Positions 7,607-12,816 of a stretch of DNA of 12,816 bases are shown one piece after another. Each line of letters starts with the position of its first letter. Position 1 is the first letter of the stretch. The DNA is from DAOVDI01 sp965373045 (GTDB taxonomy: Bacteria; Acidobacteriota; Aminicenantia; Aminicenantales; Aminicenantaceae). The stretch spans positions 1 through 12,816 of the forward strand of contig CBDVEQ010000060.1 in assembly GCA_965373045.1 (NCBI GenBank), written 5' to 3'. Under the pieces are notes generated by a model. That model saw only the letters and a program-made list of their open reading frames with translations. It was not told the origin of the DNA and made no database searches. The translations under genes and the position numbers were made by a program.

Positions 7607-8551
7607 TTAAAAATAATAAATGGTTTTCAGCCATTTCCATTCTTCAGAAAGACCATCCTCAAGGTTAGTTTTCGGGGAATAGAACAAGTCTTCCTGGGCC
7701 TTTTGAATAGAGGCCGCAGTATGCGGTACATCTCCCTTTTGAATGTCCAGCCATTGGATATTCACATTTTTTTGGCTGATTTTTTCAAAGACCGGAAATA
7801 GATCAGCCAGTTTTATACGGTTTCCTCCTCCGATATTATAAATTTCTCCTGATTTTCCATTAATCATGGAAGAAATATTAGCTTGAATGATGTCATCCAC
7901 ATAAGTGAAGTCACGTGTTTGCTGACCATCTCCAAAAACAGGGATGGGCTTGTTTTCAGCAATCGCTTTCAAAAACCTGTGAAATGCCATGTCAGGCCGC
8001 TGTCCGGGGCCGTACACTGTGAATAGTCTGAGGGATATGGTAGGGACGCCGTAATTCCTGTTATAAAGCGAGCATAGATGTTCGGCAGCAAGTTTTGACA
8101 CTCCATATGGGGAATAAGGATAAAGAGGGCTTGTTTCCGACCATGGAAGATCAGGACAGGAGCCGTACACAGAAGACGAAGACGCATAGATGAATTTTTG
8201 TACCGGAATATTTCTTGACGCCTCGAGCAGTTTTTGTGTGACCTCAATATTATTGTGAGTATAAATAGAAAAACTATCTCCCCAGCTTTCCCTTACGCCG
8301 GCCTGGGCTGAGAGATGAAAAATAAATTCTATGTTTTTTAAAAGAGAATTTAGATCGATCTGAGTGATATCCTTTTCAATAAAAGAAAAATTCTTGTGAT
8401 CTATCAGAAACCGAAGATTTTGTTCTTTGATCCTCCTGGGATAATAATCGGTAAAACTGTCAATTCCTGTTACTTTATAATTGTCTTTTAAAAGACGGCC
8501 GGCAAGACGGGAGCCGATGAAACCTGCAGCTCCGGTGACAAGACATGTCAT
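7607..8551 (-). CDS. UDP-sugar 4-epimerase family protein (extended SDR)
   Basis: NAD-dependent extended short-chain dehydrogenase of 314 residues, probably acting on a nucleotide sugar that feeds surface polysaccharide. The Rossmann motif GAAGFIG (7-13) with Asp31 at the end of strand two indicates NAD binding. Catalytic residues are a serine in YASSSSVYG (about Ser125) and Tyr149/Lys153 in YGVSK, matching the GalE arrangement. TDYYPRRIKEQNL (34-46) and YGPGQRPDMAFHRFLKAI (180-197) resemble UDP-glucuronate 4-epimerases more than classic GalE; substrate remains uncertain, and a 4,6-dehydratase is less likely because the SDE/TDE motif is absent. The ATG overlaps the rpe stop codon (ATGA, 4 bases shared), and no strong Shine-Dalgarno site precedes it, so translation is probably coupled to rpe. 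Confidence 0.9.
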   Translation of the reverse strand: MTCLVTGAAGFIGSRLAGRLLKDNYKVTGIDSFTDYYPRRIKEQNLRFLIDHKNFSFIEKDITQIDLNSLLKNIEFIFHLSAQAGVRESWGDSFSIYTHNNIEVTQKLLEASRNIPVQKFIYASSSSVYGSCPDLPWSETSPLYPYSPYGVSKLAAEHLCSLYNRNYGVPTISLRLFTVYGPGQRPDMAFHRFLKAIAENKPIPVFGDGQQTRDFTYVDDIIQANISSMINGKSGEIYNIGGGNRIKLADLFPVFEKISQKNVNIQWLDIQKGDVPHTAASIQKAQEDLFYSPKTNLEDGLSEEWKWLKTIYYF

Positions 8552-9216
8552 GGCATTTTGTCCCGTGCAAGGATTTTTTTCATTTTAATTATGGTGTTTT
8601 TGGGGTCTTTGGATCTGTAGATGGATGAACCGACGACGAATACATCCACGCCATCCAGCAGAAGTTGATCCATGTTCTCAAGGCTGACACCCCCGTCGAT
8701 CTCGATAAGGATGTCCAAATTCTGTCCCTTGATCCAGTTTTTAAGACGAGTGATCTTGATGTGGCTTGCCTCAATGAACTGCTGCCCACCCCAACCAGGG
8801 TTAACAGTCATAATTAGAACATAATCCAGTTCCTGGATGATATTCTGCATATGAAGGATCGGAGTAGCAGGATTAAGGGCAAGTCCGGCTTTGAGTCCAT
8901 TTTCTTTGATAAAAGAGATGTCTTTGTGAAGGTGGACAGATGCCTCGATATGAATGGATATCCAATCAGCACCGGCCTCTATAAAAAGGGGAGCGATCGC
9001 TTGAGGATCATCGACCATAAGATGAACGTCTACAGGCAGGGAGGTCATGTTTTTGATCGCTTTTATCAGCTTTGGACCGAATGTTAGATTGGGGACAAAA
9101 TGTCCATCCATAATGTCCACATGGATGATATCCGCGCCTGCGTTCTCTGCAATCAGGACAGCATCCTTTATATTTGTGAAATCCGCAGCTAGGATCGAAG
9201 AAGCAAGAAGCGCCAT
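8548..9216 (-). CDS. rpe: Ribulose-phosphate 3-epimerase
   Basis: Cytoplasmic TIM-barrel enzyme of the pentose phosphate pathway, interconverting ribulose 5-phosphate and xylulose 5-phosphate. The 222 residues match the family's usual 215-230. It opens with the typical LLASSILAADF (3-13). Metal-binding and catalytic residues are all visible: His32 and Asp34 in IHVDIMDGHFVPN, His65 in VDVHLMV, and Asp174 in IEIDGGV. NPGWGGQQF (139-147) and VVGSSIYRS (194-202) are the phosphate and loop motifs. Start ATG 9216 is supported by GGAGGTGA (9231-9224), which lies in the last codons of the PASTA gene. The PASTA stop and rpe start share one base (TAATG), and the rpe stop overlaps the epimerase start, so this is a tightly coupled operon core. 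Confidence 0.97.
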   Translation of the reverse strand: MALLASSILAADFTNIKDAVLIAENAGADIIHVDIMDGHFVPNLTFGPKLIKAIKNMTSLPVDVHLMVDDPQAIAPLFIEAGADWISIHIEASVHLHKDISFIKENGLKAGLALNPATPILHMQNIIQELDYVLIMTVNPGWGGQQFIEASHIKITRLKNWIKGQNLDILIEIDGGVSLENMDQLLLDGVDVFVVGSSIYRSKDPKNTIIKMKKILARDKMP

Positions 9217-9935
9217 TATTTACTCACCTCCAATGTGATCAGTGTTCGTTTTTGAACTGGATAGCCTGGTTTTGGAAACAATTGATTGATGATGATTCCT
9301 GATTCAATTCCAGGATAGAAACTTTCTCTCAGATCGCTGACACGAAATCCCGCATTCTTCAACTGCTCAATAACCCTGTCAGCATGTTTTCCAATGAGAT
9401 CCGGCATGAGATATTTTCTTTCTTTTTCGCCTTCGCTGACGAGAAAGCTTATCCGTGTTCCCTTTGGAACTTTTTCTCCCGGGATAGGGCTCTGGCCAAT
9501 GATCCGGCCAGCGGAATATCGGCGTGTATAGACATGGGAACCCCTGCCTTTTTTTAATCCTGTTTCATTAAGAGTAGAGGATATAAGTTGGAACGATCTT
9601 CCCCTCAATCGAGGAACCACGACCTTTTCCTTCTCTGCGCTTAGGATCACCTTCACTTCCTGATGCAGTTTTATTTTTTTACCTGGGGCCGGGTCTTGAT
9701 ATATAATAATGCCCTTTTCATAGTGGTCATGAGGCCTGACGCCGTTATGGACGATGATCAATTTTTTGGTCTTAAGTTCAGTGCGTCCTTCTTCAAAAGT
9801 TTTTCCTTCCAGATCCGGTACAGATGACATTTCTCCATGGAGAGTGACCTGATAAGCAATGATTGCAGTGATAAAAAACAGGTTAAGAAAGACCAGAAGA
9901 TATAGTGTGATATTTAATATTTTCCGAATTGGCAT
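9216..9935 (-). CDS. Membrane-anchored protein with three PASTA domains
   Basis: A 239-residue protein with one N-terminal membrane segment (about residues 8-30, LYLLVFLNLFFITAIIAY) and three consecutive PASTA modules: about 39-100 (VPDLEGKTFEEGRTEL to VKVILSA), 106-167 (VVPRLRGRSFQLISSTL to ISFLVSE) and 176-238 (MPDLIGKHADRVIEQL to LITLEVS). Each shows the expected P-L-G start, helix, and Q-x-P-x-P-G-x-x-V element. PASTA modules in known proteins bind peptidoglycan or muropeptides and usually sit outside a Ser/Thr kinase or on penicillin-binding proteins; no kinase or transpeptidase domain is present here. It probably projects into the periplasm. ATG 9935 is the only reasonable start; no clear Shine-Dalgarno site precedes it. 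It is the first gene of the six-gene operon and shares one base with rpe. Confidence 0.92.
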   Translation of the reverse strand: MPIRKILNITLYLLVFLNLFFITAIIAYQVTLHGEMSSVPDLEGKTFEEGRTELKTKKLIIVHNGVRPHDHYEKGIIIYQDPAPGKKIKLHQEVKVILSAEKEKVVVPRLRGRSFQLISSTLNETGLKKGRGSHVYTRRYSAGRIIGQSPIPGEKVPKGTRISFLVSEGEKERKYLMPDLIGKHADRVIEQLKNAGFRVSDLRESFYPGIESGIIINQLFPKPGYPVQKRTLITLEVSK

Positions 9936-9964
9936 ATTACTAAGAATAAATGAAAATAGATTTA

Positions 9965-9993
9965 TCTATACCACAGATTCATAACCAAGTAAA
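9965..9993 (-). promoter_or_regulatory. Candidate promoter of the PASTA-rpe operon
   Basis: On the minus strand, TTTACT (9993-9988), a 17-base spacer and TATAGA (9970-9965) form a sigma-70-like promoter. TGG directly before the -10 makes it an extended -10. Transcription would start near 9958, leaving a short leader of about 20 bases before ATG 9935. A consensus -35 TTGACA (10027-10022) further upstream has no matching -10 at 17 bases. Confidence 0.5.
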
Positions 9994-10036
9994 CTGCCAA
10001 AAAGTTTCATTCAGATCCGTGTGTCAATGTTTATTA

Positions 10037-10066
10037 TTGATATTTGGGAACATAGTCGAATATAAT
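10037..10066 (+). promoter_or_regulatory. Candidate promoter of the threonine aldolase gene
   Basis: TTGATA (10037-10042), an 18-base spacer and consensus TATAAT (10061-10066) give a good sigma-70-like match. Transcription would begin near 10073, about 50 bases before ATG 10122. It is divergent from the PASTA operon promoter in the same 186-base gap. Confidence 0.6.
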
Positions 10067-10111
10067 AAAATATCTTTTTGTTACGAAAAATATCCCTGTT
10101 TTTCATGAATT

Positions 10112-10117
10112 GGAGGA
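10112..10117 (+). promoter_or_regulatory. Shine-Dalgarno site fixing the threonine aldolase start
   Basis: GGAGGA lies 4 bases before ATG 10122. A TTG at 10110 in the same frame overlaps this site and would add only four residues, so ATG 10122 is preferred. Confidence 0.8.
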
Positions 10118-10121
10118 TTCC

Positions 10122-11156
10122 ATGGCTGATTATTCAGATTTCAGGAGCGATACTGTTACGCGGCCTACAAAAAAAATGCGTGAATATATGGCTAAAGCCA
10201 TAGTAGGTGATGATGTTTTAGGTGATGACCCTACGGTTAATGAACTGGAAAGACTTTCAGCTGAGATAATGGGGAAAGAAGCAGCTCTGTTTATTCCATC
10301 AGGAACTATGGGAAATGCTATAGCCGTTAAGACCTGGACTAAAGAGCTGGATGAGGTTATTGTTGAAGAACGATCTCATATATATAATATGGAATCCACT
10401 CAAATGACGTTCATTTCCAGAGTGCAGCCCAGGCCTCTGCCATCAGATCGCGGTACCATGGATCCTGATGTTGTAGAAGAAAACATAAGAAAGCCCAATG
10501 TCCATATTCCAAGAACATCGTTAATATGTTTGGAAAATTCCCACAACAACTGGAGCGGATCTGTGGTTGGGATCGAGAACATCCGTTCAATAAAGGAGAT
10601 CGCTAACCGTCACAATCTAAAACTGCATATGGATGGGGCCCGCATCTTTAATGCCAGTCATGCAGCAGGAATCCCTGTAAAAGAGTATGCGGAGTTGGCC
10701 GACTCATTGATGTTCTGTCTTTCAAAAGGACTGTCAGCACCTATCGGTTCAATGTTGGTCGGTCCCAAGGACTTTATTGATTTAGGGAGGAGGATCAGAA
10801 AAGTATTGGGCGGGGGAATGAGACAGGTAGGTATTATTGCGGCTGCCGGGATCGTGGCTCTAACGGATATGACCGAGAGGATCATGGAAGATAATGCGAG
10901 GGCAAAGCGGTTGGCTGTCGCAATAGCGAAATTTCCTGGGATTGTATTGGATCCCGGTAAAATCGACACTAATATTATTATTTTTGATCTTGATCGTCCG
11001 CAATACGGGATTCCAGATTTTCTCGAGAAACTCAATGAGCAGCGCATTCTGGCCTTGCCCACCAAGGGCGGTATCCGGTTCGTCACCCATAATGATGTCG
11101 ATGATACGGATGTGGACAAAGTTATCGCAGCATTTCAGTCAATTCTAGGATCATAA
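10122..11156 (+). CDS. ltaE: Low-specificity threonine aldolase
   Basis: PLP-dependent fold-type I enzyme that cleaves L-threonine or L-allo-threonine to glycine and acetaldehyde in the cytoplasm. The 344 residues match the family (about 330-350). Hallmarks are the opening DFRSDTVTRPT (6-16), PSGTMGN (59-65) around the PLP phosphate, His86 in ERSHIYNME, which stacks on the PLP ring in known members, LENSHNNWSG (137-146), Asp171 in HMDGARIFNA, the PLP-binding Lys202 in CLSKGLSAPIGS, and Arg319 in RFVTHNDV, which binds the substrate carboxylate. All expected catalytic residues are present. Related beta-eliminating lyases share the domain, but the LENSH and SKGLSAP motifs favour threonine aldolase. 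It has its own promoter and strong ribosome binding site, and ends 38 bases from the convergent Fe-S oxidoreductase gene. Confidence 0.93.
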   Translation: MADYSDFRSDTVTRPTKKMREYMAKAIVGDDVLGDDPTVNELERLSAEIMGKEAALFIPSGTMGNAIAVKTWTKELDEVIVEERSHIYNMESTQMTFISRVQPRPLPSDRGTMDPDVVEENIRKPNVHIPRTSLICLENSHNNWSGSVVGIENIRSIKEIANRHNLKLHMDGARIFNASHAAGIPVKEYAELADSLMFCLSKGLSAPIGSMLVGPKDFIDLGRRIRKVLGGGMRQVGIIAAAGIVALTDMTERIMEDNARAKRLAVAIAKFPGIVLDPGKIDTNIIIFDLDRPQYGIPDFLEKLNEQRILALPTKGGIRFVTHNDVDDTDVDKVIAAFQSILGS

Positions 11157-11194
11157 GAAAAGGAGTCTATTGGAGTCTGTAGACGTCCACGAGT

Positions 11195-12816
11195 TTAAGT
11201 TGCTTTGTCAACTAATTGAGCTATATCCTCAACCTTAATCGTTTCTTTTTCTTTATCCTTTAATCCGTCCTGAAGCATTGTCTGGCAGAAGGGACATGAT
11301 GTAGCGATTATTTCTGCACCGCTTTTTATCACTTCATCCGTCCGTTTGTGATTGATACGGGTTCCTAGGTTTTCCTCGGTCCACATCAAACCTCCTCCGG
11401 CTCCGCAGCAGAAACTGTGTTCCATATTATTTTCCAGTTCTATTATTTTTTTGCCGGTCATCTTTAATAAAATATCTCTGGGTTCTTTGATGATACTATT
11501 ATGCCTTCCCAAATAGCATGAATCATGATAGGTTAATTCTTTGATCATCTTGTCTTTAAGTGTTAAAGCGCCGGTTTCAAGCAGATGTTGTATAAACTGG
11601 ACATGATGAAAAACTTCGATATTTCGCAGTGAAACTTTATCCTCATCCGACAGGTTTGGAAGCAGGTCTAAAAGTTTTGGATATTCGTTTTTAAAAGTGT
11701 TATAGCCGTGTGGACAGGTGACGATTATTTTTTTAATTTTGTTTTTCTTAAAGGTCTCGATATTGTCTCCGGCAAGTATTTGGAAAAGGTATTCATTTCC
11801 AAGCCGTTTGGCAGAGTCACCGCAGCACTTTTCTTCTGTTCCGAGAATACCGAACTTTATACCGGCTTTGTTGAGAATTGAGACCAGGGCTTTTGTGATT
11901 TTCTGTCCTTGTTCGTCAAAGGCTCCGGCGCATCCGATCCATAGAAGATATTCAGCGTCCTGTACATCATGGAGCATTTTCACATCCAGTCCTTCCGCCC
12001 AGTTGGCGCGTTCGGCAAAACCAATACCCCATGGATTGCTGTTTGTTTCAATATTCCTGAAAAACGCATTTAATTCTTTGGGGAATTTACTTTCCATCAA
12101 CACCTGACTCTGACGAATGCTTACAATTTTCGACACATGTTCGATCTCTACAGGACAGACATGCATACAGGCACCGCATGTAGTACAGGTCCAGATCTCA
12201 TCCTCGGTGAATACACCGTCCATTAAGTTATTCAGATTTTCCCTGTCTTTTTTAATTATCGCTTTTTTATTTTCCAGAAGATGGTGTTTGAGGTTAAAGA
12301 TGATCATTTTTGGAGACAATGGCTTTTCAGTTGAAAAGGCCGGACAAACATCCTGACAGCGTCCGCATTCCATACAGGCAAATTCATCCAGGAGATCTTT
12401 CCAGGTGAAGTCCACAGCTTTTTCTACTCCGAAAACCTCGATGTTCTCCAGGTCAAGAGAACACAATTCCCCATGGGGCCTTTCATTCCTGACTAAAACA
12501 TTAAATGACCCTGCAAACATATGAAAATATTTGGAGTGTGGAACATATGCGATAAATCCCAAAACGATCAGGATGTGCAGCCACCAGGAAACGTAAAAAT
12601 GGGTGTGAACAACAGAGGCGGTCATTCCTGACACCTTCAATATATTTCCTAAAAAGACCCCCAGAAAAGACAAACGTTCTGTTCCGGGATTGAAAGCGAT
12701 TGAGAAGATCTCAAAGTACAGATAGCTTAATGTGACAACCGTAATTAGAAAATAGATAATAAAGGAATCCATGGGAGTGGTCTGATAGGCCTTTGGCCGG
12801 ATAATGAATCTTCTTA
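11195..12816 (-). CDS. Membrane-bound Fe-S oxidoreductase with two CCG modules (5' end outside window)
   Basis: C-terminal part of an HdrD/GlpC-type oxidoreductase; related proteins pass electrons between a soluble donor (for example ETF or a disulfide) and membrane quinones. Numbering is from Met at 12772, but the frame stays open through the window edge (RRFIIRPKAYQTTP precedes it), and relatives carry more membrane helices there, so the gene is partial. Two membrane segments (about 1-27 and 58-77) resemble the NarI/HdrE cytochrome region; His66 and His84 might bind heme. Two ferredoxin clusters follow: Cys133, 136, 139, 143 and Cys196, 199, 202, 206. The first CCG module has Cys281, CCG at 316-318 and CPHG at 353-356, so the last expected Cys is Gly356. 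The second is complete: Cys419, CCG 455-457, CPFC 493-496. Partner genes, possibly etfAB, would lie to the right. Confidence 0.9.
   Translation of the reverse strand, partial: RRFIIRPKAYQTTPMDSFIIYFLITVVTLSYLYFEIFSIAFNPGTERLSFLGVFLGNILKVSGMTASVVHTHFYVSWWLHILIVLGFIAYVPHSKYFHMFAGSFNVLVRNERPHGELCSLDLENIEVFGVEKAVDFTWKDLLDEFACMECGRCQDVCPAFSTEKPLSPKMIIFNLKHHLLENKKAIIKKDRENLNNLMDGVFTEDEIWTCTTCGACMHVCPVEIEHVSKIVSIRQSQVLMESKFPKELNAFFRNIETNSNPWGIGFAERANWAEGLDVKMLHDVQDAEYLLWIGCAGAFDEQGQKITKALVSILNKAGIKFGILGTEEKCCGDSAKRLGNEYLFQILAGDNIETFKKNKIKKIIVTCPHGYNTFKNEYPKLLDLLPNLSDEDKVSLRNIEVFHHVQFIQHLLETGALTLKDKMIKELTYHDSCYLGRHNSIIKEPRDILLKMTGKKIIELENNMEHSFCCGAGGGLMWTEENLGTRINHKRTDEVIKSGAEIIATSCPFCQTMLQDGLKDKEKETIKVEDIAQLVDKAT

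Noticed and set aside
9493..9512. 6-bp inverted repeat CTGGCC/GGCCAG with an 8-base loop
   Set aside because: Short, lies within PASTA coding sequence and has no terminator tail; likely chance.
10658..11119. Minus-strand open frame of 153 codons
   Set aside because: Antisense to the threonine aldolase coding region, with composition expected from a shadow frame and no family resemblance.
11157..11194. Bidirectional terminator between the threonine aldolase and Fe-S oxidoreductase genes
   Set aside because: The 38-base gap holds a direct repeat GGAGTCT (11162-11168, 11172-11178) and only a 4-base GTCT/AGAC inverted match with no T-run.
11718..12107. Plus-strand open frame of 129 codons
   Set aside because: Lies opposite the Fe-S oxidoreductase gene, which carries conserved cysteine motifs across this stretch.

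Overview
The window looks like ordinary chromosome of a Gram-negative (diderm), probably anaerobic bacterium. A BamD-type outer-membrane assembly lipoprotein and a signal-peptide-bearing beta-barrel candidate imply an outer membrane. A membrane-bound double-CCG iron-sulfur oxidoreductase suggests low-potential anaerobic electron transfer. The DNA is moderately AT-rich by eye. Standalone PASTA protein next to rpe, BamD and secreted subtilase would suit lineages such as Aminicenantes/Acidobacteriota or Desulfobacterota, but I cannot fix the taxon from sequence alone. I see no tRNA, rRNA, CRISPR array, transposase or phage gene.

Layout. (1) Bases 1-217 are a leader with a perfect 11-bp stem hairpin. 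(2) A plus-strand pair follows, a Tat-signal DUF362 protein (218-1261) and a DUF1846/UPF0371 protein (1263-2801), separated by one base. (3) Seven minus-strand genes, transcribed from about 9.96 kb down to 2.8 kb, run PASTA protein, rpe, sugar-nucleotide epimerase, bamD, beta-barrel candidate, secreted subtilisin-like protease and, after a 104-base gap with its own candidate promoters, recN. The junctions from PASTA to protease overlap or lie within about 40 bases, so these six are probably one operon. (4) A 186-base divergent control region (9936-10121) holds a good sigma-70-like promoter in each direction, one for the PASTA operon and one for a threonine aldolase gene (10122-11156). (5) The right end is the 3' part of a minus-strand Fe-S oxidoreductase whose N-terminus lies beyond the window.

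How they may work together: the central operon mixes envelope functions (PASTA wall-binding protein, UDP-sugar epimerase, BamD, beta-barrel, exported protease) with central carbon metabolism (Rpe). BamD would help insert barrels such as the one encoded next to it, and the protease acts outside the cytoplasm. RecN (DNA repair), threonine aldolase (amino-acid metabolism) and the Fe-S oxidoreductase look functionally independent.

I found no convincing novel multi-gene system. The observations best worth a second look are a perfect 24-bp palindrome covering exactly eight codons of the beta-barrel gene, the tightly coupled DUF362-DUF1846 pair of unknown function, the kinase-free triple-PASTA protein, and a Cys-to-Gly change in the first CCG module of the Fe-S oxidoreductase.
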